Source: Caryophanales bacterium | Lineage (GTDB): Bacteria; Bacillota_I; Bacilli_A; RF39; UBA660 | Length of the DNA stretch: 64,000 bases | NCBI GenBank assembly: GCA_016290885.1 | Contig: JAEEVN010000001.1 | Location: 124,001 to 188,000 of the forward strand | Direction of reading: 5' to 3' | In this document: positions 28,507 through 37,317 of the stretch, piece by piece | Numbering within the stretch: the stretch's first letter is position 1 | Layout of the letters: each line of letters begins with the position of its first letter | Notes under the pieces: generated by a model | Told to the model about the DNA's origin: nothing | The model's database searches: none | Seen by the model: the letters and a program-made list of their open reading frames with translations, nothing else | Made by a program: the position numbers and the translations under genes

Positions 28507-30328
28507 TTATTATATAAAGTTCATAAGTTTTTCCTGTCTTAGTTATTAAAAATGCTTTGTTGCTTTCTTTATCAAAATTAACACTTTTTACTGTGGAATT
28601 TTTTAATTTTTTTATAGTTTTTCCCTTATAATTTAATACTCTAATATTTTCATCATTTTTATTAGTAATAACAATCATTCCTTTATTTGGAGCGATTATA
28701 GCACTATTTTCATCACTAAGGCTATCTCCGTCATTAAGTTTAAAAGTGTTTTCAGAATTATCAATTAAGTTATAAACTGTTACTTTCTTATTAGCTTGGT
28801 TCAAGATATATTTATCTCCTGCTATAACGCTTGATTCTGCTATTGGAATTTCTTTAAATTTCTTACCATCTTTATCAAATAAATACATTTTTTCATCATC
28901 AAAATATCTATATAATTTATAATCTGATGATTTATCTAAAAGTGCTAATGTATTATCATCATTAAGCGGTTTCTTTTCTTTAGTAGAATAAAGGATAACA
29001 CTAGATTCACTACCTTTATCATCCACTAATACTTTTTGATCTGGAACTACTATATTATTTATAGATTTTAATAGTAAATTGCCTTCATCATCGTATAAAG
29101 CATATGTCTTATCTTTATAAGTAATTACTTTATATCCATTTTTATATTCTCTATAATTTCTTATTTCTTTTTCACTACCAATTACTTTGAACATAATTTT
29201 ATTTTCAAAAGGATCATAAACTAGGATTGTTTCCTCATCACAATATGTTCTTGAGCACCCTACTTCTAAACGTGCTGTTTCTAAGTTTTTATATAAATTA
29301 TATATATTCACTTCTTTTGAAGATGCATCTTTAAATTTAAATATTTCTTCGTATTTGCCTGTTTTTAATTCATATGTTCCTAAAGAGTTTTCGCTTATAT
29401 TTCTTACTAAAATGCCCTTTTGGTCTGCACTTAAAATACTATCTTCTACTATCTCATAACCTTCTTTAATTTTTTCAGTTATTTTAGATTTTGAAGATAT
29501 TTCTTCCTTCTCTTTACCATTAGCATCTAACACATATTTTTTAATTTCATTATTACTTTTTCTAGTAACTAATAATCTATTATCAGACATAATAACATAT
29601 GCATAAAAAGAGTCTCCTACTATTTTATTATCTTTGACATCAAAATAATAATATGTATCTGCTTTATCCCTAACAATTAAATATAGTGTCTTATTATCTT
29701 CTTTTACATCTTCTACTATTTCATAATCATCAAGTATTCTATTACTATTTTCATCTATTATATTTAATCCATCATTAACAAAAGTAATTATCTTTTTATC
29801 ATTATAGAAAGTTAATTCTTTAACATCTTTAAAAAGTTCATTACCCTTGTAATCATATATAGTGTATAATTCATCTGTTTTACTATAGAAATACTTATCT
29901 GTAATTGTATATAAAGTTTTTTCTTCTTCTCTTAAAACTTCTTTACCTCTAGAATTAACAACACTATATCCATGAGTATAATCTTTGTCATCTTTTAATG
30001 CTAAAATTGCATATTTTGAAGTTGCATTAACAGGGACTTTTTTTAGTTTGTCTACCGAGTAATCCACAGTATATTTAACTACAGTTTTACCATTTGTATT
30101 TATTATTTTTACTGTGGTTTTACCTGCTTCTTCCCCCTTATATGCAACTACGTATTTACATTCAGTATTAATACATTCAATCTTATAATATTTTGCCCAT
30201 AGAACCTTGGATACTCTAGTTATAAGATCCTTTTCTGTTTTACTAAAAACACACAATATTATTAGTGCTGCAATAGCCACTAATGCAAAGCAAATTTGTA
30301 CAACCCCATTTTTCAATATCTTCTTCAT
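28502..30328 (-). CDS. Membrane-anchored propeller-like protein, tandem paralog 2
   Basis: A 608-residue protein with one N-terminal membrane segment (about residues 11-29) and a long extracellular part of repeated four-strand-like units, such as LYTIYDYKGNELFKD and TYYYFDVKDNKIVGDSF. It shares with 30337-32247 an N-terminal KYYKIECINTECKYVVAYKGE block, a central VGCSRTYCDEETILVYDPF block and the C-terminal KKLKNSTVKSVNFDK block. The two CxxxxC pairs suggest disulfides outside the cell. It starts eight bases after its paralog's stop and ends at a terminator just before the giant gene. The fold is probably a beta-propeller; function unknown. Ribosome binding site TAGGTGA precedes the ATG. Confidence 0.8.
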   Translation of the reverse strand: MKKILKNGVVQICFALVAIAALIILCVFSKTEKDLITRVSKVLWAKYYKIECINTECKYVVAYKGEEAGKTTVKIINTNGKTVVKYTVDYSVDKLKKVPVNATSKYAILALKDDKDYTHGYSVVNSRGKEVLREEEKTLYTITDKYFYSKTDELYTIYDYKGNELFKDVKELTFYNDKKIITFVNDGLNIIDENSNRILDDYEIVEDVKEDNKTLYLIVRDKADTYYYFDVKDNKIVGDSFYAYVIMSDNRLLVTRKSNNEIKKYVLDANGKEKEEISSKSKITEKIKEGYEIVEDSILSADQKGILVRNISENSLGTYELKTGKYEEIFKFKDASSKEVNIYNLYKNLETARLEVGCSRTYCDEETILVYDPFENKIMFKVIGSEKEIRNYREYKNGYKVITYKDKTYALYDDEGNLLLKSINNIVVPDQKVLVDDKGSESSVILYSTKEKKPLNDDNTLALLDKSSDYKLYRYFDDEKMYLFDKDGKKFKEIPIAESSVIAGDKYILNQANKKVTVYNLIDNSENTFKLNDGDSLSDENSAIIAPNKGMIVITNKNDENIRVLNYKGKTIKKLKNSTVKSVNFDKESNKAFLITKTGKTYELYIIK

Positions 30329-30336
30329 ACTTTCAC

Positions 30337-32247
30337 CTACTTTGCAATATATAATCCATAAGAATTATTATTACCATTTATTTTTTTAGTAATTATAATT
30401 ACACTATTTGTTTTCTTGTTATATTTAACACTATTAATAGTTGCATTTTTAATTCTTTTAACAGCTCTACCATTAGCATTAACAACTTTAATATAGTTAT
30501 TAACAGTATTATTTATATATACTGAATTCTTATATGGAGCAATATTTTCTCCACTATTATCATTAATCTTTTCATTTTTCTTTAATTTATAGTTCTTAAC
30601 TCTGTTATCCACAGGATTAATAATATTTAGTTTATCTTTTCCTAGATATATTATTGAATCTTCTCCATAAATAAATGAAACTTTATTTCCTTCAATTTTC
30701 TTTATAATCTTCCCTTTTGAATTAACCAAATATGTATTTTTATTATCATTATATTTATATATATATGTAGATCCTACTGCTAATTTAGAAGCTAAATTGT
30801 CTTCTTTATTTATAGTTTTGTTTTGTTTACTACTAAATAATAGTAATGATGAACTATATGCTTCCTTACCAAATAATACTTCTTTATCTACTATAACTAT
30901 TTGCTTATCTGATTTAAATAATTCTTTATTATTCTTGTCATAAACAACATATTTTTCTTTATAATTTTCTTCAGAATCTATAGAATATTTAATTACTTTA
31001 TAATTACCTGAATAACCAGTATAACTTTGAATACTGTTTTCATTTTCTGTTCTATATAATTCATTATTATTTAATACATCATAAATAATCATTGTAGGTT
31101 TTTTACAATAATTACTTCTACAGTTAATTTGTACATATAATTCATTATCATTAGATTCAAGTATAGATATAGTTGCTGCACCGGATTCTTTATTATATTT
31201 TAACAGTCTACTATATTTTTTATTTGATAAATTATATACTCCTAATGAATTATCTTTTTTACTATTAACTAATACTACTTTTTGATTTTTATTTCTTATA
31301 CTATTACTATAAATAGAATATTCACTGGCATCTATATTTGTTTTTATTGAATTTACTAAATCATTTTGGTTCTCTGAGATTAAATCCTCTAATACACCTT
31401 TTGATGTTAAAGTATATTTTTTTACAAAACCATTGTCATTTTTAGTTACAATTAATTCTCCAGCATTAATACCTTTGTTGTAACCACTAAATGATTCTTC
31501 CCCTACTTTATTCTTTTTATAATTATAGAAATAGTATGCATTTTTATTGGCATCTTCTACTACAAAGAATAATGGATTTCCTTTTTCATCATCTACTTCT
31601 GTAGCAATGCTATATCCACTTAATAAAGTTTTACCTTTTGAATCAAGTATTAAAGTTTCATTATCACTATCAATAGAAACAATGCTATTATTAGCATAAA
31701 CTTTTATATTTGTAGCATCTTTAAAAATAGTTTTACCATCATTATCTATAATTTTATGAGTATTTTTTGTTTTTTCCGCAACAAGATTATCTGTTAAAGA
31801 ATATAAATAATTTTTAGAATTATATTTTGATTTTCCCTTAGTATTTGTTAATACGTATCCATTTGTTTTAGAAGTAACATAATCTGTTTTTGAAAAAATA
31901 ACATAGTTTTTAGTGGCAGCAGTAACATTCTTAGTATATGATGATTTATTATCATATTTATCATTAATCTTAGCTATTTTTTTACCATTAGAATTATAAA
32001 TATAAATAGTGTGTTTTCCAAACTTATCGCCCTTATATGCAACAATATAATTGCAATCACTATCTAAGCATTCTACGCTATAATAGTTTGGTTTTAATAC
32101 TTTTTTTACCCTCTTTACTGTTGGTATATTTATTTTAAAGAATATAAAATAAATAAGTATTGCTATCACAATAATTGCTGCTAGTATTATGAATAATAAT
32201 TTATGCCCTTTTATAAAATTAATTATCTTCCTAAGAATTTTTTTCAT
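30337..32247 (-). CDS. Membrane-anchored propeller-like protein, tandem paralog 1
   Basis: A 636-residue protein, the first gene of a two-gene operon. A basic N-terminus is followed by a membrane segment (about residues 17-36), then about 600 extracellular residues with Asn/Lys/Tyr-rich beta repeats. Blocks shared with its neighbour are NYYSVECLDSDCNYIVAYKG, NCRSNYCKKPTMIIYDV and RIKNATINSVKYNKK. The last also matches the protein at 302-1894, so all three form one family. CxxxxC pairs are conserved only between the tandem copies. The promoter (32276-32304) overlaps the upstream terminator, and AGGAGTGG precedes the ATG. Function is not recognised; a role beside the giant surface protein is inferred from adjacency. 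Confidence 0.8.
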   Translation of the reverse strand: MKKILRKIINFIKGHKLLFIILAAIIVIAILIYFIFFKINIPTVKRVKKVLKPNYYSVECLDSDCNYIVAYKGDKFGKHTIYIYNSNGKKIAKINDKYDNKSSYTKNVTAATKNYVIFSKTDYVTSKTNGYVLTNTKGKSKYNSKNYLYSLTDNLVAEKTKNTHKIIDNDGKTIFKDATNIKVYANNSIVSIDSDNETLILDSKGKTLLSGYSIATEVDDEKGNPLFFVVEDANKNAYYFYNYKKNKVGEESFSGYNKGINAGELIVTKNDNGFVKKYTLTSKGVLEDLISENQNDLVNSIKTNIDASEYSIYSNSIRNKNQKVVLVNSKKDNSLGVYNLSNKKYSRLLKYNKESGAATISILESNDNELYVQINCRSNYCKKPTMIIYDVLNNNELYRTENENSIQSYTGYSGNYKVIKYSIDSEENYKEKYVVYDKNNKELFKSDKQIVIVDKEVLFGKEAYSSSLLLFSSKQNKTINKEDNLASKLAVGSTYIYKYNDNKNTYLVNSKGKIIKKIEGNKVSFIYGEDSIIYLGKDKLNIINPVDNRVKNYKLKKNEKINDNSGENIAPYKNSVYINNTVNNYIKVVNANGRAVKRIKNATINSVKYNKKTNSVIIITKKINGNNNSYGLYIAK

Positions 32248-32275
32248 ATGCCACTCCTATTCTTTATACATAGAA

Positions 32276-32304
32276 ATTATAACATAATAAAAAAAGCAAT
32301 TCAA
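32276..32304 (-). promoter_or_regulatory. Promoter of the tandem propeller-like operon, overlapping a terminator
   Basis: -35 TTGAAT (32299-32304), 17 bases, -10 TATAAT (32276-32281) with TG extension. The -35 lies inside the hairpin of the preceding terminator. Confidence 0.75.
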
Positions 32305-32316
32305 TAGAATTGCTTT
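32288..32316 (-). terminator. Terminator of the Cys-rich protein gene
   Basis: Stem AAAGCAATTC / GAATTGCTTT (32293-32302, 32307-32316), four-base loop, then seven T on the minus strand. Confidence 0.88.
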
Positions 32317-32896
32317 ATTCTTTAATATTATAATTATTAGCTAATAATCTTTTCATAACAATTTCTTTTGGAGTCCAGAAACTACACTCTAATATATATT
32401 TTTGATTATTATTAAAGAAATATTTAATTAATACATAATCATTTACTCTTTGTCTAATACCTTTATGTTTATATAAATATTTACAAGTAAATAATTTACA
32501 AGCCATACATGTCTTCATAGTACATACACTATCAATTAAATATTTACATTTACCTCTATCTGAGTATTCACAGCATCCATTTTTATGAGATGGATCTTCT
32601 TCCCTAAATTTAATACATACATCATCTTTAAATTCACAGTAGTTTTCATTAATAATTCTATCATCTAAATATTTACATACTGTATCATATATATAATTAT
32701 ATCTTTCTTCTTTAGTTTTTAAATTAATTGCAGTCTCTATAGATTTAATATCTCTAAGTAGTATTTCATCTTTTATATCTTCTTTAATATTAAATTTTAA
32801 TTTTAAATTCTTTTTATCACATTTATTTTTAATACTTTTAGTTTTTTTAATAATATTTTCTATATTAGAATTATCTATATCAATTACATATTCCAT
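32315..32896 (-). CDS. Cysteine-rich protein of unknown function
   Basis: A 193-residue cytoplasmic protein with no signal or membrane segment. About residues 75-145 hold some eleven cysteines in the order C-KYL, CEFKDDVC, NGCCEYSDRGKC, SVCTMKTCMACKLFTC. That spacing looks like a metal or iron-sulfur site and not disulfides, given the cytoplasmic setting. The N-terminal 70 residues are Lys-rich and helical, and the C-terminal 45 are aromatic. It is a single gene with its own promoter and terminator between serS and the surface-protein cluster. I do not recognise the family. Confidence 0.72.
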   Translation of the reverse strand: MEYVIDIDNSNIENIIKKTKSIKNKCDKKNLKLKFNIKEDIKDEILLRDIKSIETAINLKTKEERYNYIYDTVCKYLDDRIINENYCEFKDDVCIKFREEDPSHKNGCCEYSDRGKCKYLIDSVCTMKTCMACKLFTCKYLYKHKGIRQRVNDYVLIKYFFNNNQKYILECSFWTPKEIVMKRLLANNYNIKE

Positions 32897-32911
32897 ACTA
32901 TCACCAATATA

Positions 32912-32940
32912 ATTATAAAAAAAAAGAAGATTAAAATCAA
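32912..32940 (-). promoter_or_regulatory. Promoter of the Cys-rich protein gene, overlapping the serS terminator
   Basis: -35 TTGATT (32935-32940), 17 bases, -10 TATAAT (32912-32917). The -35 falls on the loop and 3' arm of the serS terminator hairpin. Confidence 0.72.
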
Positions 32941-32947
32941 TCTTCTT
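32918..32947 (-). terminator. Terminator of the serS operon
   Basis: Stem AAGAAGATT / AATCTTCTT (32924-32932, 32939-32947), six-base loop, then nine T on the minus strand. Confidence 0.85.
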
Positions 32948-34235
32948 ATTTTTTATTTGGAACTATTTTATCTTTTCCACCCATATAAGGTCTTAATACT
33001 TCTGGAATAGTAATTGTTCCATCTTCTTGTAAATTGTTTTCTAAAAGTGCAATTAATGCTCTTGTAGAAGCAAGTACTGTATTATTTAAAGTATGTGGAT
33101 AATAATTACCATTTTCTCCTTTTACTCTAATACCTAATCTTCTTGCTTGAGCATCTCCTAAAGTAGAACATGATCCTACTTCAAAATATGTTTTTTGTCT
33201 TGGAGACCATGCTTCAATATCACATGATTTAACTTTAAGATCTGCTAGATCTCCAGAACAGCATTCAAGTTGTCTTACTGGTATATTTAGATTTCTAAAT
33301 ATTTCTACAGTAAACTTCCACATTTTTTCATACCAATCCATTGAGTCTTCTGGTTCACATATAACTATCATTTCTTGTTTTTCAAATTGGTGAACTCTAT
33401 ATATTCCTCTTTCTTCAATACCATGAGCTCCTACTTCTTTTCTAAAACATGGTGAATAAGAAGTCATAGTTATTGGTAATTCATCTTTCTTTAATATTTG
33501 ATCTTTAAATTTAGATATCATTGGATGTTCAGAAGTACCTATTAAGTATAAGTCTTCTCCTTCTACTTTATAACACATAGCTTCTTTTTCTTCAAAAGAC
33601 ATAACACCTTCAACTGCTTCACTTCTAAGCATAAATGGTGGTATTACATAAATAAATCCTTTATTTATCATATAATCTCTACCATATGCTATCATAGCAC
33701 TAACTAATCTTGCAGCATCTCCCATTAAATAATAGAAACCATTACCTGTTACTCTACCAGCTGATTCTTTATCAAGACCATTAAAACTCTCTAAGATATC
33801 TGCATTATATGGTATTTCATAACTAGGAACTACTGGATCACCAAATTTTTGTAATTCAACATTCTTAGAGTCATCTTCTCCAATAGGAACTGAATCATCA
33901 ATTATATTTGGTATTACCATCATTCTCTTTCTAATTTCTGTATCTAAATATTCTTGTCTTTCTTCTAATTTAGGTAAATCTTCTTTGATAACATTAATTT
34001 CTTCTTTGATTTTTTCTGCTTCTTCTTTTTTACCATCTCTCATTAAGTTACCTATTTCTTTACTTAATGAATTAACTTTATTTCTTTTTTCTTCAAGATC
34101 AACTTTTAGTTTTCTATTTTCTATATCCATTTCATATACTTCATCTACAAAAGGAAGTTTTTGATCTTGGAATTTCTTTTTAATATTTTCTTTTACTAAT
34201 TCTCTATTTTCTCTTATTAATTTAATATCTATCAT
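32946..34235 (-). CDS. serS: Seryl-tRNA synthetase
   Basis: A 429-residue class II aminoacyl-tRNA synthetase that charges tRNA-Ser. The N-terminal coiled-coil arm (about residues 30-105) is followed by the catalytic core, with YLIGTSEHP near 231, motif 2 FRKEVGAHGIEERGIYRVHQ near 265 and motif 3 NGNYYPHTLNNTVLASTRAL near the end. Length is normal. It is the last gene of a T-box-controlled operon and overlaps the upstream DUF1653 gene by four bases (ATGA). The T-box specifier codon UCU agrees with serine, so expression should rise when uncharged tRNA-Ser accumulates. Confidence 0.96.
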   Translation of the reverse strand: MIDIKLIRENRELVKENIKKKFQDQKLPFVDEVYEMDIENRKLKVDLEEKRNKVNSLSKEIGNLMRDGKKEEAEKIKEEINVIKEDLPKLEERQEYLDTEIRKRMMVIPNIIDDSVPIGEDDSKNVELQKFGDPVVPSYEIPYNADILESFNGLDKESAGRVTGNGFYYLMGDAARLVSAMIAYGRDYMINKGFIYVIPPFMLRSEAVEGVMSFEEKEAMCYKVEGEDLYLIGTSEHPMISKFKDQILKKDELPITMTSYSPCFRKEVGAHGIEERGIYRVHQFEKQEMIVICEPEDSMDWYEKMWKFTVEIFRNLNIPVRQLECCSGDLADLKVKSCDIEAWSPRQKTYFEVGSCSTLGDAQARRLGIRVKGENGNYYPHTLNNTVLASTRALIALLENNLQEDGTITIPEVLRPYMGGKDKIVPNKK

Positions 34236-34492
34236 AAATTTTCCTCCTTTATTTCTTCGAATCTATATTCCTGATTAACATCAGGATATTTTTCTTTATC
34301 TACTTTAGAATTAAACATATCATATGGTCTAACCCATACATCATTTTCATCATTTATATTTTCGTATACTACTACTTTTGCTTTATCCGGATTATTATCA
34401 TCATATTTTTCTGAGTCATAACCTATTTTTACTACTTTATATATATGACCTTTAAAATGTTTATATATTCCTCCAATTTTAATTTCTCTCAT
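34232..34492 (-). CDS. DUF1653 family protein
   Basis: An 86-residue protein with the DUF1653 pattern: IYKHFKGHIYKVVKIG at the N-terminus, VVVYEN in the middle, then DVWVRPYDMFNSKVD and a final YRFEEI. The family is a small beta-rich domain of unknown function common in bacteria. It lies between the GNAT and serS genes, overlapping the former by 14 bases and the latter by four, so translation is coupled across the T-box operon. Compared with other members it has a Lys/Asp-rich insertion of about ten residues after the first strand pair. Confidence 0.82.
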   Translation of the reverse strand: MREIKIGGIYKHFKGHIYKVVKIGYDSEKYDDNNPDKAKVVVYENINDENDVWVRPYDMFNSKVDKEKYPDVNQEYRFEEIKEENL

Positions 34493-35006
34493 TAATTATC
34501 TCCATAGAGATTTCATCATGATATTTTCCATCAAGGAAATATGATTCATGTCTTCTTCCATATTCTTTGAAACCTACTTTTTCATAAGCTTTAATTGCTC
34601 TTTCATTAAAACTAAATACATTTAAATCTATATTATGAAGCCCAAGAATATTAAAACCATACTCTACTAATAACTTCATAGCTTCAGTTCCATATCCTTT
34701 AGATCTATTATCTTCATCTCCGATAAATATACCTAAAGTAGCTTTTCTAGAGATAAGATTAACATCCATTAAACTTATATTTCCTATTAAAGTATCATCA
34801 TTTAATACAATTGAAAAATCATAATCCGAGGATTTCTTACTCTCAATATATTCTTTTTCTCCAGGTACTCTAACTACACTAGCAGTCATACCTAAATTAT
34901 CAGATACTCCTCTACTATTTAACCAATTAACATATGTTTCAGCATCTTCAACATTCATTGGTGATAAGTATAATCTTTCTCCTATTATCTTTTTAAAATA
35001 TTTCAT
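34479..35006 (-). CDS. GNAT acetyltransferase (RimJ/RimL-like)
   Basis: A 175-residue GNAT N-acetyltransferase of the RimJ/RimL type, which transfers acetyl from acetyl-CoA to a protein N-terminus or small amine. Motifs: RLYLSPMNVEDAETYVNWL at the start, FIGDEDNRSKGYGTEAM (acetyl-CoA loop, near residue 95) and NLNVFSFNERAIKAYEKVGF-like sequence near 130, which is the typical RimJ/L signature. The ATG at 35006 follows AAAGGAGG. A longer frame reaches upstream, but those codons are the T-box terminator and not protein. It is the first gene of the serine T-box operon; a link with serine or with seryl-tRNA products is inference. Confidence 0.85.
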   Translation of the reverse strand: MKYFKKIIGERLYLSPMNVEDAETYVNWLNSRGVSDNLGMTASVVRVPGEKEYIESKKSSDYDFSIVLNDDTLIGNISLMDVNLISRKATLGIFIGDEDNRSKGYGTEAMKLLVEYGFNILGLHNIDLNVFSFNERAIKAYEKVGFKEYGRRHESYFLDGKYHDEISMEIINERN

Positions 35007-35024
35007 ATTTCCTCCTTTAAAAGC

Positions 35025-35180
35025 AAAAAAAGATAGTACCAAGGAGTGCATAAGCACGGTACCATCCTTTATTTAACTTAATTTAATAACGGTTTTACCC
35101 GGGTATTATTAATACCACTATTAGGTAGATTCATAAAAATATTATATCTATTTACACCATCCATAGACTCTCTATAATAA
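35025..35180 (-). promoter_or_regulatory. T-box riboswitch, serine specific, with terminator
   Basis: The minus-strand transcript contains the T-box sequence AGGATGGTACCGTG (35055-35068). Its GATGGTACC...GTGC arm can pair with GCAC...GGTACTATC (35032-35052), followed by seven T (35025-35031), giving the terminator; the alternative is the antiterminator. Upstream, an AGAGAG element begins stem I, and a GAA-UCU-ACC stretch places the specifier codon UCU (Ser) at 35127-35129. This agrees with serS as a downstream gene. Confidence 0.9.
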
Positions 35181-35219
35181 TTATTTTTACTACTAGTCCT
35201 AAATATTCGCTTTAAATCA

Positions 35220-35248
35220 ATTTTAGTACAAAACTAATTTATAGTCAA
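35220..35248 (-). promoter_or_regulatory. Promoter of the T-box serS operon
   Basis: -35 TTGACT (35243-35248), 17-base spacer, -10 TAAAAT (35220-35225), ahead of the T-box leader and just downstream (on this strand) of topA. Confidence 0.8.
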
Positions 35249-35250
35249 TA

Positions 35251-37281
35251 TTATTTCTCATAATCACAAGATGAACATTTTATTTTTCCGTCTTTTTCAA
35301 CAAGCATACTATTACATTCAGGACATTTTTCTCCAATTGGTTTATCCCAGTATGCTTCTTTACATTTAGGGAAATTTGAACATCCAAAGAATACTTTACC
35401 TTTTCTAGTAGTTCTTTCTACTATTGGGTTACCACATTTAATACATGTACATACTTCTGTAGCTGGTTTCTTCTCTTCTTTCTTAATATATTTACATTTT
35501 GGATAATTAGAACATGATACAAATTTACCATATTTACCTGTTCTAACAACTAGATCTCCTCCACATTCAGGACAAGTTTCTCCAGTTTTTTCTAATTCTT
35601 TCTTTTCCATATTATCAAATGCATTTTCTACCATAGGTTCAAACTCCTTATAAAATTTCTCTAATAATTTATTCCAAATTGTTTTACCATCTGCTATATC
35701 ATCTAATTTAGATTCCATATCAGCAGTATATTTAACATTAATTATATTACTAAAGAATTCTTGTAATTTTTTATTTGTTTCTATACCAATTTCGGTTGGC
35801 ATAAATTTCTTTTGTTCTAGTTTAACATATCCTCTTTCTACAATAGTAGATACTATAGTAGCATATGTACTAGGTCTACCTATACCAAGGTCTTCCATTT
35901 CTTTAATTAATTTAGCTTCTGTATATCTAGAAGGACCTTCAGTAAAGTGTTGTTTTAAATCAACTTCATCAGTAACAAGTACATTACTCTTATAACTTGC
36001 TATATCAGGAAGTTCTTTATCTTCACTTGTTTCAAATTTTTCATATACTTTTAAATAACCATCAAATATAGTTACTGTACCAGTAGATTTAAATTTATAA
36101 TCATTATTATCAAGTATTAATGTAGTTACTTTTTGAGTAGCTGCTTTCATTAATGAAGCAAGTGCTCTATAGTAAATAATATTATATAATTTATATTCAT
36201 CAACTGTAAGGTATGTTCTAATACTTTCTGGAGTTCTTAGAATGCTTGTTGGTCTAATAGCTTCGTGAGCATCTTGAACATTTTCTGTTTTCTTAGTTAC
36301 TTTAACTGAACCAAGATATTCTTTACCATAATTTTCTTCAATGTATTTATAAGCACTAGATATAAAATCATTAGAAAGTCTAATTGAATCAGTTCTCATG
36401 TAAGTAATTAAACCTACTGTTTCAGATCCTATATTAATACCTTCATATAATTTTTGAGCTACACTCATAGTTTTTTTAGATGAGAAATTTAATTTATTAA
36501 TTGCATCTTGTTGTAAACTACTTGTTATATATGGTGGTTTACTTTGTTTTAATTTTTCTTTTGCTTCAGTAGATTCTATTTTATAAGAATTAGATAATTT
36601 ACTTCTAATACTTTTTGCTTCTGCTTCAGAAGTTACTTTAATATTATCATTTTTATATTTAAATAATTCTGAAGTAAAGTTTGGAAATAAAGCTGTTATT
36701 GTCCAATATTCTTCTGGAACAAACTTCTTTATTTCTTCTTCTCTATCACAAATTAATTTTAATGCAACACTTTGTACTCTACCTGCAGATTTACCACCTG
36801 TTTTTGATTGCATTAATTTACTTAATCTAAAACCAATAATTCTATCAAGGATTCTTCTTGTTTCTTGGCTTCTAACCATTAAATCATCTATCTTTCTAGC
36901 ATGATTAAATGATTCAGTTACAGCTCCTTTAGTAATTTCATTAAAAACTATTCTATCATAATCAGAATTTTCTAATTCTAAAGCATCTTTTAAATGCCAA
37001 GAAATTGCTTCTCCTTCACGGTCTGGGTCGGTTGCTAGATATACTTTATCTGCATTTTTAGCTTCTTTCTTTAAAGCATTAATATCTCTTTGTTTACCTT
37101 TAATAGTTATATAGCTAGGTTTAAAACCATCTTCTATATCTACACCAAGACCAAATTTACCAGAAGTGGCAAGATCTCTAATATGACCTTTTGAAGATAA
37201 TACTTTATAATCACTACCTAGATATTTTTCAATAGTTTTACTTTTTGCTGGTGATTCCACTATAACTAAATTCTTGCTCAT
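35251..37281 (-). CDS. topA: DNA topoisomerase I
   Basis: A 676-residue type IA topoisomerase that relaxes negatively supercoiled DNA. The Toprim domain shows LVIVESPAKSKTIEKYLG at the N-terminus and the acidic metal site TDPDREGEAISWHL near residue 85. The active-site tyrosine is in GLITYMRTDSIRLS near 294. The C-terminus has three zinc-finger-like repeats: CPECGG...CSNYPKC, CIKCGN...CSNFPKC and a final CPECNS...CSSC. Length is normal for Bacillota. It is the last gene of the long run beginning at 44151, 36 bases after rnhB. Confidence 0.96.
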   Translation of the reverse strand: MSKNLVIVESPAKSKTIEKYLGSDYKVLSSKGHIRDLATSGKFGLGVDIEDGFKPSYITIKGKQRDINALKKEAKNADKVYLATDPDREGEAISWHLKDALELENSDYDRIVFNEITKGAVTESFNHARKIDDLMVRSQETRRILDRIIGFRLSKLMQSKTGGKSAGRVQSVALKLICDREEEIKKFVPEEYWTITALFPNFTSELFKYKNDNIKVTSEAEAKSIRSKLSNSYKIESTEAKEKLKQSKPPYITSSLQQDAINKLNFSSKKTMSVAQKLYEGINIGSETVGLITYMRTDSIRLSNDFISSAYKYIEENYGKEYLGSVKVTKKTENVQDAHEAIRPTSILRTPESIRTYLTVDEYKLYNIIYYRALASLMKAATQKVTTLILDNNDYKFKSTGTVTIFDGYLKVYEKFETSEDKELPDIASYKSNVLVTDEVDLKQHFTEGPSRYTEAKLIKEMEDLGIGRPSTYATIVSTIVERGYVKLEQKKFMPTEIGIETNKKLQEFFSNIINVKYTADMESKLDDIADGKTIWNKLLEKFYKEFEPMVENAFDNMEKKELEKTGETCPECGGDLVVRTGKYGKFVSCSNYPKCKYIKKEEKKPATEVCTCIKCGNPIVERTTRKGKVFFGCSNFPKCKEAYWDKPIGEKCPECNSMLVEKDGKIKCSSCDYEK

Positions 37282-37317
37282 AAAAATTCCTTTCTAAATA
37301 TATTATTCTCGGTTTAT

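Noticed and set aside
35007..35057. Seventeen extra N-terminal codons for the GNAT gene
   Set aside because: These codons are the T-box terminator hairpin and T-run; the ATG at 35006 has a strong AAAGGAGG.
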